From NCBI GenBank assembly GCA_002692725.1, contig NZLU01000042.1:1-64000 (forward strand): a stretch of DNA of 64,000 nt, given 5' to 3'. Both the position numbers and the translations under genes were made by a program. Of this stretch, positions 37,590-48,445 are shown piece after piece (position 1 is the first letter of the stretch; each line of letters starts with the position of its first letter). The notes below the pieces were generated by a model that was not told where the DNA came from, ran no database searches, and saw nothing but the letters and a program-made list of their open reading frames with translations. The stretch comes from Ponticaulis sp. (lineage in GTDB: Bacteria > Pseudomonadota > Alphaproteobacteria > Caulobacterales > Hyphomonadaceae).

Positions 37590-38807
37590 ATGCCTGCTTC
37601 CCGCAAGCCTCCCCCGTCTCCCCTTCGAACGGGTATCATTCATACCTCAATGGCCGTGCTCTCCTTCGCAGCCATATCCGCGATTGGTATTCTTGCCCTG
37701 TCGCAGACCGGGGATTCTGAATTCTCCTCACCAAAAATGGTGGTGGGCCTGTTTTCAGACAAACCGCCTGTCGCCCTACCGCTGAAGGATCGGCTGAACA
37801 CGGCCGCGCTCGACCATACCGACCCGCACGCAGCGGAAGATGATCATCTTTCGCCAAATCTCGGGGTTGCCGATCCGGACGAACCTGTCAGCGAAAACGC
37901 TCATGGCGAAGAGGAAGAATCAGAGCCGGCAGAAACAGTTCAAATTGCAGCTGACGAGTCTCATACAGGCCTGCCTAAGGCGCCCTTTGAGGGCATGACC
38001 GAGTGGAGCGCCCAGGGCAAACTGCCTGTCATCGCAGATGACGGTCGCAAGAGCTTTGAGGTCTATCGTCGTCCCTTCTCCAATCCGGCCGGTCGCCCGA
38101 CCATATCAATTGTGGTCGGCGGCCTCGGCCTCAATGCGCGCGTCACGCAGGCCGCAATTGATGAGTTGGACCCGAATATCACCCTCTCCTTCGTGCCATA
38201 CTCGCGAGGCCTTCAGACCTGGGTCGACAAGGCGCGTGCCGCGGGCCACGAAGTGCTCATCGAACTGCCGATGGAGCCGTATGACTATCCGAACAATGAC
38301 ACCGGCCCCTACACGCTTCTGACAACCGCAACAGCCCAGGAGAACTTGCGCCGAACCGAATGGTTGCTCAGCCGTGCAACAGGCTATTTCGGCGTAACCA
38401 ATTATCAGGGCGCCAAATACGCGACCGATTCCCGCGCCATCACGCCCATATTCGAGGAATTGCAGCAGCGCGGCCTCGCCTTCATTCACGATGGCTCTGC
38501 GCCGCGTTCGGTGTTCGAAGCTTCCGCAAAATCCACCAGCCTGCCGTTCGCTGAAGCCGCCCGCGTCATCGACTCTGATCCACAGGGCGCGGCGATCGAC
38601 GAGCAGCTCCTGCACCTCGAAGCCATCGCCCTTCAGCGAGGCTATGCACTCGGCACAGGCTTTGCCTTTCCGATTACAATTGACCAGCTGAGAGACTGGT
38701 CTGCGACGCTAGAGTCAAAAGGATATCTTCTGGCGCCTGCTTCCGCCTTGCCGCGTACCGCACCCGCCTATAACGTTGATACGGAACGACAGCAGGGTTT
38801 ACCGTGA
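37590..38807 (+). CDS. Divergent polysaccharide deacetylase family protein
   Basis: 405 residues. N-terminal membrane anchor (MAVLSFAAISAIGILALS), a disordered acidic stretch (about 70-130), then a YibQ-like divergent polysaccharide deacetylase domain (about 175-395): TISIVVGGLGLNARVT, LSFVPYSRGLQ, HEVLIELPMEPYDYPNNDTGPYTL, TGYFGVTNYQGAKY and DQLRDW. The family lacks a fully conserved deacetylase metal triad, and its enzymatic role is unproven. rppH overlaps its end by 4 bases. Confidence 0.85.
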   Translation: MPASRKPPPSPLRTGIIHTSMAVLSFAAISAIGILALSQTGDSEFSSPKMVVGLFSDKPPVALPLKDRLNTAALDHTDPHAAEDDHLSPNLGVADPDEPVSENAHGEEEESEPAETVQIAADESHTGLPKAPFEGMTEWSAQGKLPVIADDGRKSFEVYRRPFSNPAGRPTISIVVGGLGLNARVTQAAIDELDPNITLSFVPYSRGLQTWVDKARAAGHEVLIELPMEPYDYPNNDTGPYTLLTTATAQENLRRTEWLLSRATGYFGVTNYQGAKYATDSRAITPIFEELQQRGLAFIHDGSAPRSVFEASAKSTSLPFAEAARVIDSDPQGAAIDEQLLHLEAIALQRGYALGTGFAFPITIDQLRDWSATLESKGYLLAPASALPRTAPAYNVDTERQQGLP

Positions 38808-39307
38808 ACGAGACTCCCCTACAGGGGCAAAGAGATCCCAGCCTATATCGCGCAAATGTTGGAATTGCGCTCTTTTCCAAGCGCGGCCATGTGTTTCTGG
38901 GTCGGCGCATCAATGCGCATGGCCCCTTTCAATGGCAAATGCCTCAGGGCGGCATAGACAAGGGGGAAAGCCCTGAGGCCGCCGCCTTGCGCGAAATGGA
39001 AGAAGAAATCGGCGTCTCCGCCAAGCTGGCCACCATTCTCGAGGAAGGTCCGGACTGGCTCTATTACGACTTCCCTGGCGATCTGAAATCCCGCCTGCCC
39101 GGCCCTTATATCGGCCAGCGTCAGAAATGGTTCGCACTACGGTTTGAAGGATCCGATTCTGACGTCCGGCTTGATTTCCACACGCCGGAATTTGACGCTT
39201 GGCGCTGGGCGGAGCTCTCGGAAGTCGCGCCGCTCATCATTCACTTCAAACGCCCGGTCTATGAGGCGGTGGTGAAGCAATTCGCCAAATGGACGGAGCC
39301 CGTCTGA
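38804..39307 (+). CDS. rppH: RNA pyrophosphohydrolase (Nudix)
   Basis: 167 residues. Nudix box GGIDKGESPEAAALREMEEEIG-type element is visible (GGIDKGESP, then REMEEEIG), with RANVGIALFSKRGHVFLGRR, WQMPQGGI and LKSRLPGPYIGQRQKWFALRF. Removes pyrophosphate from 5' triphosphate mRNA to start decay. GTG 38804 overlaps the stop of the previous gene (GTGA), so translation is coupled. Confidence 0.93.
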   Translation: MNETPLQGQRDPSLYRANVGIALFSKRGHVFLGRRINAHGPFQWQMPQGGIDKGESPEAAALREMEEEIGVSAKLATILEEGPDWLYYDFPGDLKSRLPGPYIGQRQKWFALRFEGSDSDVRLDFHTPEFDAWRWAELSEVAPLIIHFKRPVYEAVVKQFAKWTEPV

Positions 39308-40156
39308 TCAACTATCCGGCTGGCAATTTTCCATGATCGCGATGATACGTCCGAGCGTCTCCTGCGCCTCATCTGTCATGAAGCCATAACTGATCTGCGT
39401 ATCGCCCACCGACGAGACCGTCACCGCGCCGATAATCGTACCGGCCTCATATCGCTTTGCGGGCGCATCAAGGCCATAGCCTTTAATATCAATGGCACGA
39501 GGCTGCGCGCCTTCAAAACTGTCCAAAAGAGCTGTAATTCCCGGGCATGTCTTCACCGACCAGCTCGTTTGCCGCGTGGCCTGATTCAGCCTGTTAATAT
39601 TTCCGAGTTCCGGAAACTCAGTCCAGTCCACATCACTGCCGCTTCCGAGCTCTTTCAGATCAATTCCCTTTGCACTCAGCCAGTCGGTCGCGGCATCCAG
39701 ATCGAAGCCCGGACCTGCGAGTTGATTGAGGATTGGGGTGTCCGGGTCGATATCAATCCGCCAGAGCTTCCAGGCGCATTTTTCCGCAACTTCTTCAGCC
39801 GAGGCCAGTGCGTAAAGCGATAACGTCTCTTCGCTTCCAATCCGGCAGATAAATCCAACACCGCCAGCATAATAGTCGAGCTTCTCGCTCCCATTTATCC
39901 ACCAGGACAGGCCGTGGGTTTCAGAAGTCAGAAGCGTCATGCCATCCAGAAAGGCCTGACTTTCCGCGCGGTCTTCAATGACCCGGTTGAAGCGCCTGTC
40001 GAGCCATGCGGTGTAATCCTCATAGGCTTTGGTGGCCAGCAGCCCCTTTTCCAGGAGAATCGGCTCGTCGGTGGGCGATGGAAATTCCAAGGCATGAGCC
40101 GCGTTGGAGATCAGTGTTGCCAGTCCCATGACGCCGACAAGACATTTCGCTAACAT
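39308..40156 (-). CDS. Exported protein of unknown function
   Basis: 282 residues. Signal peptide at about 1-22 ending NAAHA. Contains ETHGLSWWINGSEKLDYYAGGVGFICRIG and a Cys-containing C-terminal part (TCPGITALLDSF, ENCQPDS). No family recognised. ATG 40156 is chosen because AAGGG lies 8 bases upstream; a TTG at 40162 is unlikely. Its end abuts the stop of rppH. Similar in style to the exported protein at 42371-42934, though without clear sequence match. Confidence 0.65.
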   Translation of the reverse strand: MLAKCLVGVMGLATLISNAAHALEFPSPTDEPILLEKGLLATKAYEDYTAWLDRRFNRVIEDRAESQAFLDGMTLLTSETHGLSWWINGSEKLDYYAGGVGFICRIGSEETLSLYALASAEEVAEKCAWKLWRIDIDPDTPILNQLAGPGFDLDAATDWLSAKGIDLKELGSGSDVDWTEFPELGNINRLNQATRQTSWSVKTCPGITALLDSFEGAQPRAIDIKGYGLDAPAKRYEAGTIIGAVTVSSVGDTQISYGFMTDEAQETLGRIIAIMENCQPDS

Positions 40157-40175
40157 TCTCAAAACCCTTCCAAAC

Positions 40176-40206
40176 GAAAAAACCGCGCTCAGTATGAACG
40201 CGGTTT
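40176..40206 (-). terminator. Terminator after atpC
   Basis: Inverted repeat AAACCGCG (40180-40187) with CGCGGTTT (40199-40206); the plus-strand A run at 40177-40182 gives a T run for minus-strand transcripts. It separates atpC from the exported protein gene. Confidence 0.78.
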
Positions 40207-40239
40207 CCGGAATTGAGAACTCCCTGAACAGGGGAGATA

Positions 40240-40656
40240 TCAGTGGTGAGCTTCACTCAGAGCTTCGAGCTGAGCCTTCAGGCGCTGAATATCACCTTCG
40301 GCTTTGAACTGTGCCACTTTGTCGTCACCAGCCTGCGAGCGCGCAATTTCGGCTTTCGTGATGGCTTCCCGGATGCCCTCTTCATTCAGATCTTCGAGGC
40401 GGATCGCCTCTTCAGCCAGAATGGTGAGGCCTTCCGGCGTCACATCAGCGAAACCGCCATGTACGAAATAACGGTGGACTTCATTGCCATCTATAATGCG
40501 AACGCGGCCAGAGCGCAGCGTCGACATGAAAGGAGCGTGGTTTGGCAGAACGCCAAATTCACCTTCAGAGCCTGGCGCGATGACATGGTCGACCTGACCA
40601 GAAAACAATTCACGGGCCGGAGACACGAGGGAGAAGTTCAGCTTGGCATCAGACAT
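40240..40656 (-). CDS. atpC: ATP synthase F1 epsilon subunit
   Basis: 138 residues. Beta-sandwich domain with FSLVSPARELFSGQVDHVIAPGSEGEFGVLPNHAPFMSTLRSG, and VHGGFADVTPEGLTILAEEA; a helical C-terminus (LNEEGIREAITKAE). Part of the central stalk of F1. Instead of following atpD directly it stands 2.36 kb further on, behind a terminator and a plus-strand gene, so it must have its own promoter. Confidence 0.94.
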   Translation of the reverse strand: MSDAKLNFSLVSPARELFSGQVDHVIAPGSEGEFGVLPNHAPFMSTLRSGRVRIIDGNEVHRYFVHGGFADVTPEGLTILAEEAIRLEDLNEEGIREAITKAEIARSQAGDDKVAQFKAEGDIQRLKAQLEALSEAHH

Positions 40657-40982
40657 GGGATACTCTCGATAATTTCAGGCCTGTTTAGCGGGTCTGACGG
40701 CTATGTCCAGTCCGAGTTTGCCGCAGATTACTGCGCAAAAGCCTCATCACCAAAGTCAGGACACGTTTTCACACGCTTCGGCCCGTCTACCAGTTCTTCC
40801 GGCATCATATAGCACGCGTCAAAGACAGCTCCATAACAGGCTTCAGCCTGCAGGTTTGACGTCGCACCTCTGCTCGCTTTGGTCGGAGCCCGTGAATGAA
40901 ATGCCCTGACGTCAATTCGCTTGGTCGATAATTGCCGCTCTGCTACCTTTGCCCGATCAATCGCACGCAGTGGGGACGCACC
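40657..40982. other. Divergent intergenic region with an open frame
   Basis: Holds the promoter region of atpC (minus) and of the GH19 gene (plus). On the minus strand an open frame ends at TAA 40728-40730 and reads EACYGAVFDACYMMPEEL then VKTCPDFGDEAFAQ; it has no usual start codon other than ATG pairs at 40803-40808, giving 26 residues. It may be a gene relic; it is not annotated as a gene. Confidence 0.3.
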
Positions 40983-42344
40983 GTGACTGACGCAAATCCG
41001 TTTTTCGACATTGAGAACATCAACACCATCAATCTGGATGCGCTGGTCACAAAACTTCCGGGCAAGCCCTGGTGGAAAACCGTTTTCGATGATCTGCAGG
41101 GCAAATATGTGCTCGCCTTTCTCGCCTCAGACGCGGTGCTGAAAGAAAACGGGATCAACACCGCGCTCCGGCTCGCCCATTTCCTCGGCCAGGGTCTGAT
41201 CGAAACGGGTTTCCTTCGCTATGCGGAGGAGAACCTCAATTACAGCGCCGAGGCGCTTGGCCGGGTCTGGCCGAGCCATTTCCCGACGGCGGCCATTCAA
41301 CAGGAATACGCACGGAAGCCTGAGAAGATCGCCAATCGCGCCTATGCTGATCGTATGGGGAATGGTGATGAAGCCTCGGGCGATGGCTGGAAATATCGCG
41401 GGCGCGGCTTCATTCAGCTCACGGGCCGAAATAATTACGAGCGCTATGCTGAAGCCTCCGGCGTGGATATCGTCGATAATCCCGACCTTCTCTCGCAGGA
41501 CCTTCAAGCCTCGATCGCGGTCGCGGCGGCCTTCTTCCGTGTTAACAATCTTCTGCAGTATGCCGATGAAAACAATGCGTCGGCAGTGTCACGTGGTGTG
41601 AACCGCGGCAATCCTCTCTCATCGAAAGCGGCCCATGGCGAGGATGATCGCATTCTCTGGACGAAAGAAGCGCTCACCCTGTTCCAGAACCCGGACGAGG
41701 TGAAACCGCCTCGTGAGGGCGGTGTGCTCGAGGTTGGTGACCGTGGGGTTCTCGTTGAAGAGTATCAGGGGCTGCTTGTCGGGCTCGACTATGCCACAGG
41801 GGGCGTGGACGGCATTTATGGCACAGGCACCAAACGCATGGTCGTCGCCTTTCAGCAGGAGCACGATCTGCCAACGACCGGTAAAATCGATCAGGCCACG
41901 GCCGATGCCATTGACGAAGCCGTCAGCCCGGACCTGCCAACGCCGACCAATCGCACCAATGCCGACGCGGCCGATATCCAGTCTGAGGGCCTCGAGACGG
42001 CAGCCGATTCCGACAAGGTCGGCGCGGCGGGTGCAGTTGCGGTGGGCGCAGGCGCGATTGCCATCGGTAATGAAATACTCAATTCCGGCTCAGACGAGGC
42101 AGGCGAACCCGATCCGGTCGCGCCATCGCCCACACCACAGCCCAGCACGACAGAAACGCCCACAACCGGCACAACCGAGGTGCCAGTCCCAACACCCGCT
42201 GCCCAGCCCTCCGATGGCGGAATTAACTGGATCACCATTGGTATTCTGGTTGCCATCATCGCGGTCGGCCTGTTTGTCTTCATTCGCTCACGCAAGATGA
42301 AGAAAGATCAGGTGAAAGCGTATCGCGACGGCCGGATCGTCTGA
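40983..42344 (+). CDS. GH19-like glycosidase with peptidoglycan-binding domain, membrane-anchored
   Basis: 453 residues. A GH19/chitinase-like lysozyme domain (about 35-215) with FLGQGLIETGFLRYAEENLNYS carrying the catalytic Glu (Glu74), KYRGRGFIQLTGRNNYERY and VSRGVNRGN. A PG-binding domain (about 240-305) has GDRGVLVEEYQGLL and VDGIYGTGTKRMVVAFQ. A Pro/Thr-rich spacer leads to a C-terminal membrane helix (WITIGILVAIIAVGLFVFI). No signal peptide is obvious, so export is uncertain. Start GTG 40983 has GGGGA 6 bases upstream. Inserted between atpC and atpD. Confidence 0.8.
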   Translation: MTDANPFFDIENINTINLDALVTKLPGKPWWKTVFDDLQGKYVLAFLASDAVLKENGINTALRLAHFLGQGLIETGFLRYAEENLNYSAEALGRVWPSHFPTAAIQQEYARKPEKIANRAYADRMGNGDEASGDGWKYRGRGFIQLTGRNNYERYAEASGVDIVDNPDLLSQDLQASIAVAAAFFRVNNLLQYADENNASAVSRGVNRGNPLSSKAAHGEDDRILWTKEALTLFQNPDEVKPPREGGVLEVGDRGVLVEEYQGLLVGLDYATGGVDGIYGTGTKRMVVAFQQEHDLPTTGKIDQATADAIDEAVSPDLPTPTNRTNADAADIQSEGLETAADSDKVGAAGAVAVGAGAIAIGNEILNSGSDEAGEPDPVAPSPTPQPSTTETPTTGTTEVPVPTPAAQPSDGGINWITIGILVAIIAVGLFVFIRSRKMKKDQVKAYRDGRIV

Positions 42345-42370
42345 CGTCTGAAAGAATTGCCCAGCGCCAT

Positions 42371-42934
42371 TTACTCGGACGTCTCGCCAAACTGAACGGC
42401 GCAGCCGTCTTCCGCCGGAACACCGGCGGTGGCGATTGTGTTCAGATCGGCGGGCGGATCTTCCGGCCCGAGCGAGGTGAGAACCAGAAACCAGCCATTT
42501 CCAAAATCTGTCTCATCAACACAAAAAATATCGCGGTTGGCTGTGTCTGCATTGGTCCGTCCTGATGAGATAGGCTCCGTCCCGCCATACCAGGTCTCTA
42601 TCATGTCGAGCACGTTCTGATGGTTTGTCTCGCCATCTCCTTCGCCATATCGCACAGTGCAGGTCTTGTTCGATGGAATTTCGTGAACAGAAATTGCGGC
42701 TGTTTCTGCGTCCCACACATTTACAGGTCCTTCGCCATTGCGCCCGGACGCAACAAGTTTGGTGTCAAACCCCCGCGATGCCATCATCTCCGTCATTCCG
42801 CCGGACATACCCGTTGCGCCGATACAAGCGCGGACAAGCTCGGGCAGAGCGGGCATCTCTGCCTCATCTGCAGAAGTCGCTAAAGGTACAAACAGAATGC
42901 CCGCCGAAACCGCGCTTGCTGCAAAGATTCTCAT
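42371..42934 (-). CDS. Exported protein of unknown function
   Basis: 187 residues. Signal peptide at 1-22 ending ATSA. Four Cys residues (VRACIGA, KTCTVRY, DIFCVDE, DGCAVQF) and a GNGWFLVLTSLGPEDP segment. Not recognised. Convergent with the GH19 gene, separated from atpD by a terminator. Confidence 0.65.
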   Translation of the reverse strand: MRIFAASAVSAGILFVPLATSADEAEMPALPELVRACIGATGMSGGMTEMMASRGFDTKLVASGRNGEGPVNVWDAETAAISVHEIPSNKTCTVRYGEGDGETNHQNVLDMIETWYGGTEPISSGRTNADTANRDIFCVDETDFGNGWFLVLTSLGPEDPPADLNTIATAGVPAEDGCAVQFGETSE

Positions 42935-42953
42935 AATTCATTCCCAACAACTT

Positions 42954-42982
42954 AAAACGACCGCACCCAGAGGATGCGGTCG
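42954..42982 (-). terminator. Terminator after atpD
   Basis: Stem CGACCGCA (42958-42965) and TGCGGTCG (42975-42982), with AAAA at 42954-42957 that reads TTTT on the minus strand. Ends the atpH-A-G-D transcript. Confidence 0.82.
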
Positions 42983-43013
42983 CTTTATTGTTTCGTCAAA
43001 TGACGCAGGCAGC

Positions 43014-44870
<1,857 letters not shown>

Positions 44871-44873
44871 CTA

Positions 44874-45758
44874 CTAAAGCGCTTCCGCACCAGAGATGAT
44901 CTCGATCAGCTCTTTTGTGATCTGCGCCTGACGCGCACGGTTATATTGCAGTGACAGCTTGTCGATCAGCTCACCGGCATTGTTGGTCGCGTTATCCATA
45001 GCGGTCATGGATGCGGCTTGCTCACCAGCTGCGCTTTCGAGCAGAGCGGACAGAACCAGCGTGTTGATATAGCGCGGCAGAAGCGCTTCAAGAATGTCTT
45101 CTTCAGACGGCTCATAGATATAAGTCGCACCTTTCAGATCGATCACAGGTGTATCTTCCGGTGGCTCAGCAGGTATCATCTGCTTCGCCGTCGGCACCTG
45201 GCTGATCACATTCTTGAACTGCGAATAAATCAGTGTGGCGACATCAAACTCACCGGCATCGAACCGCTCATTCAGGTCGCGACCGACCGAAAGCGCAATC
45301 TCTGCCAGATCATCAGAATTCCGCGCCGAAGACGTATCGACATGGTCCACTAGCAAATCCTTGTAAAGGCGCACGAGTTGCTCGCGGCCCTTCTTGCCGA
45401 TGGTGATGACTTTTACGGTTTTGCCGGCGCCGCGCAGACGAACGATCTCTTCTTTCGCTTTCTTCACCGTATTGGCGTTGAAACCACCGCACAGACCGCG
45501 CTCAGCAGTCATGACGATCAGAAGATGCGTCTCATCTGATCCGGTGCCGGACAGAAGTTTCGGGCCCTGCCCTCCCGCAGCCGCAGCTGTGAGATTTGCG
45601 ATCACGCCGGCAAGGCGCTTCGCATAGGGCTTTGCCATTTCAGCAGCTTCCTGGGCGCGACGAAGCTTGGCCGCCGCGACCATTTGCTTAGCCTTTGTGA
45701 TCTTCTGCGTTGATTTCACAGAAGTAATCCGGCCTTTAAGATCTTTCAAACTAGGCAT
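44874..45758 (-). CDS. atpG: ATP synthase F1 gamma subunit
   Basis: 294 residues. Starts PSLKDLKGRITSVKSTQKITKAKQMVAAAKLRRA and has ERGLCGGFN and a C-terminal LSLQYNRARQAQITKELIEIISGAEAL. These are the two long helices of the central rotor shaft. Located between the lipoprotein gene (3-base gap) and the extended atpD. Confidence 0.96.
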   Translation of the reverse strand: MPSLKDLKGRITSVKSTQKITKAKQMVAAAKLRRAQEAAEMAKPYAKRLAGVIANLTAAAAGGQGPKLLSGTGSDETHLLIVMTAERGLCGGFNANTVKKAKEEIVRLRGAGKTVKVITIGKKGREQLVRLYKDLLVDHVDTSSARNSDDLAEIALSVGRDLNERFDAGEFDVATLIYSQFKNVISQVPTAKQMIPAEPPEDTPVIDLKGATYIYEPSEEDILEALLPRYINTLVLSALLESAAGEQAASMTAMDNATNNAGELIDKLSLQYNRARQAQITKELIEIISGAEAL

Positions 45759-45761
45759 GGT

Positions 45762-46181
45762 TTAACACTCATAACAGCCCATTGCTTCATGAAGCCCCAC
45801 ACATTTGCCGTGGTACTCGATGAATTCCTGAGCTTCCTGTTGTGGGGTTAATTCGCGATAGCCAACATCGTCAGAACCGCGGGATTCATAAAACTCGTTG
45901 ATCCAGTCAGCATACTCGACACTATCGCTCGTCTTGATGATGTCTGCCAACTCAATCGCTTCGTCATCACTAAAGATACGGGTCCGGTTCGGGGCCAACA
46001 TCCCGCCACTTTCAAAAGCAGTATCCTTCATGCAGCCAGCGACGATCTCCGTATGGAGACCACGGCTTTCCAACGCGGCATCAATCTCGTTGAATGCCAC
46101 TGGTTGCTCTGTCCAGACAGCGTTAGTCGTGCAACCAACCATCAAGACGAGGCATACGGCTAAGGAAGGGGCGAGTTTCAT
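45762..46181 (-). CDS. Lipoprotein inside the ATP synthase operon
   Basis: 139 residues. Signal peptide with lipobox LMVGC at residue 17. The mature part has cysteines in AGCMKDT, GKCVGL and GCYEC and a charged middle (FSDDEAIELADIIKT). No family recognised. It lies 9 bases after atpA and 3 bases before atpG in the same orientation, so it must be cotranscribed with the F1 genes; AGGAC lies 7 bases before its ATG. Such an insertion in atpA-atpG is not usual. A role in the ATP synthase is unproven. Confidence 0.75.
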   Translation of the reverse strand: MKLAPSLAVCLVLMVGCTTNAVWTEQPVAFNEIDAALESRGLHTEIVAGCMKDTAFESGGMLAPNRTRIFSDDEAIELADIIKTSDSVEYADWINEFYESRGSDDVGYRELTPQQEAQEFIEYHGKCVGLHEAMGCYEC

Positions 46182-46190
46182 CCTTACGTC

Positions 46191-47726
46191 CTAGCCGAAA
46201 TTCTTCGTGAATTCTTCCAGAGCAGCTTTCATACCGGCTTCGATATCGTCGGTCAGCGCTTTCTCTTCGCGAATCTTCGCCATGAGGTCAGCCTTGTTCG
46301 CTGCCAGCCATTTCAGAAGCTCAGCTTCGTAACGAGTGACGTCAGCAACCGGAACCGCATCCAGATAGCCACGCGTACCAGCGTAGATCACCATAGCCTG
46401 CTCTTCGGTTTGCAGCGGCGAGAATTGCGGCTGTTTCAGAAGCTCAGTCAGGCGTGCGCCACGATCGAGCGTTTTCTTGGTTGCCGGGTCGAGGTCAGAC
46501 CCGAATTTCGCGAAGGCTGCAAGCTCACGATACTGAGCCAGTTCACCCTTCATCGAACCCGCAACCTTTTTCATGATCTTGGTTTGCGCAGCAGACCCCA
46601 CACGGGAAACTGACAGACCCACGTTCACGGCCGGGCGGATACCCTGATAGAACAGATCGGTTTCGAGGAAGATCTGGCCATCGGTGATCGAAATCACGTT
46701 TGTCGGAATATAGGCCGAAACGTCGTTTGCCTGAGTTTCAATGATCGGCAGAGCCGTCAGAGAGCCATTACCCAGATCGTCGTTCAGTTTCGCCGCACGC
46801 TCGAGAAGACGGGAGTGCAGGTAGAAAACGTCACCCGGGTATGCTTCACGACCTGGCGGACGACGCAGCAGGAGAGACATCTGACGATAAGACACAGCCT
46901 GTTTTGTCAAATCATCAAAGATGATCAGAGCGTGCATGCCGTTGTCACGGAAATATTCGCCAATCGTCGCACCGGTGTAAGGCGCGAGATATTGCAGAGG
47001 CGCAGGCTCAGACGCTGTCGCAGACACGACAACCGTATAATCAAGCGCGCCGCGCTCTTCGAGGGTTTTCACAACCTGAGCAACCGTAGACCGTTTCTGG
47101 CCGACAGCGACGTAAACGCAGAACAGTTTCTCTGAATCGTCTTTTGCCGCGTCGTTGGTTGGCTTCTGGTTCAGAATGGTGTCGATGCAGATCGCGGTTT
47201 TACCGGTCTGACGGTCACCAATGACAAGCTCACGCTGGCCACGGCCAACCGGGATCATGCCGTCAATCGCTTTAATACCGGTCATCATCGGCTCGTGAAC
47301 CGATTTACGTGGAATGATGCCCGGGGCTTTCACGTCAACCCGGTTCCGGCTTGCAACGTCTGTCAGCGGACCTTTGCCGTCGATTGGCTCGCCCAGGGCG
47401 TCAACTACGCGACCGAGAAGACCTTTACCAACTGGCGCAGCAACGATCTCAGAGAGACGCTTAACTGTTGAGCCTTCGCGAATGCCACGGTCATCACCGA
47501 AGATAACCACACCGACGTTATCGCGCTCGAGGTTCAGGGCCATGCCCTTAATGCCGCCTTCAAACTCGACCATCTCACCAGCCTGAACGCTGTCCAGGCC
47601 GTAGACGCGGGCAATACCGTCACCGACGGAAAGCACCTGGCCGACATCGGAAACTTCCGCTTCGACGCCATAATTCTGAATTTTACTTTTGAGGATCTCG
47701 GAGATCTCGTCTGGGCGAATGTCCAT
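46191..47726 (-). CDS. atpA: ATP synthase F1 alpha subunit
   Basis: 511 residues, full family length. [16 protein letters not shown], Walker [35 protein letters not shown] and [19 protein letters not shown]. Non-catalytic nucleotide-binding subunit of F1. Starts 5 bases after the atpH stop. Confidence 0.97.
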   Translation of the reverse strand: MDIRPDEISEILKSKIQNYGVEAEVSDVGQVLSVGDGIARVYGLDSVQAGEMVEFEGGIKGMALNLERDNVGVVIFGDDRGIREGSTVKRLSEIVAAPVGKGLLGRVVDALGEPIDGKGPLTDVASRNRVDVKAPGIIPRKSVHEPMMTGIKAIDGMIPVGRGQRELVIGDRQTGKTAICIDTILNQKPTNDAAKDDSEKLFCVYVAVGQKRSTVAQVVKTLEERGALDYTVVVSATASEPAPLQYLAPYTGATIGEYFRDNGMHALIIFDDLTKQAVSYRQMSLLLRRPPGREAYPGDVFYLHSRLLERAAKLNDDLGNGSLTALPIIETQANDVSAYIPTNVISITDGQIFLETDLFYQGIRPAVNVGLSVSRVGSAAQTKIMKKVAGSMKGELAQYRELAAFAKFGSDLDPATKKTLDRGARLTELLKQPQFSPLQTEEQAMVIYAGTRGYLDAVPVADVTRYEAELLKWLAANKADLMAKIREEKALTDDIEAGMKAALEEFTKNFG

Positions 47727-47731
47727 CGGGC

Positions 47732-48304
47732 TTAAGCTCCCTTCATGGCAAGGTTCATACGATCAAGTTTTGATTTGACGCTCGCATCAATGAGACGAGA
47801 GCCAATTTTCAGTTGGAAGCCTGCGATCAGTGCCGGATCGACTTTGACATCCATGGAAACTTCGCCACCCGAAACAGAGGCGACGAGGTCTTCCAGTTCT
47901 TTAACCTGCGCGGCATCAAGGGCGTGAGCAGACACAACGCTTGCGCGGGTCACGCCACGCTTTTGCGCAGACAGATCTTTAAAGGCTTTCACAATGCTGG
48001 TCAGTTCATTGGCGCGGCGGTGATTGGCCACAACGCCAAGGAAGTTTGCGACCAGAGACGACAAGCCCATTTTCTGAGCGATAGCCGCGATGACATCGGC
48101 TTTCTCGTCCGCGCTGACCGCAGGGGTCATCAGGGCAGACTTCAGCGCATCAGAGCCGGAAATGGCCTGGCCGACAGCTGTCAGCTCGCTTTCGGTTTGC
48201 GTCAGGCTGTTCTGGTCACTTGCCAGATCCAGCAGCGCAGAGGCATAGCGGGTTGCCGCTTCACTCACCTGCAGGGTCGAATTCGCGCTCAAATGCTCAC
48301 CCAT
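47732..48304 (-). CDS. atpH: ATP synthase F1 delta subunit
   Basis: 190 residues. OSCP/delta family: [29 protein letters not shown] [21 protein letters not shown] and the C-terminal [29 protein letters not shown]. Peripheral stalk connector. First gene of the F1 operon; its promoter must lie in the 141 bases upstream. Confidence 0.94.
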   Translation of the reverse strand: MGEHLSANSTLQVSEAATRYASALLDLASDQNSLTQTESELTAVGQAISGSDALKSALMTPAVSADEKADVIAAIAQKMGLSSLVANFLGVVANHRRANELTSIVKAFKDLSAQKRGVTRASVVSAHALDAAQVKELEDLVASVSGGEVSMDVKVDPALIAGFQLKIGSRLIDASVKSKLDRMNLAMKGA

Positions 48305-48445
48305 CTGGATTTGCGCCGGTCAGTCCGGAGCGATTGAAACTCGTGCAAAAGTCATCCTGAAATCAGGAATCCCCCTCGCATTCGGCGCGGAGTTAGCATG
48401 CTATCTGTGAGTCCGCAACAGGGGGTGAGTACGGTTTTTGAGGTT

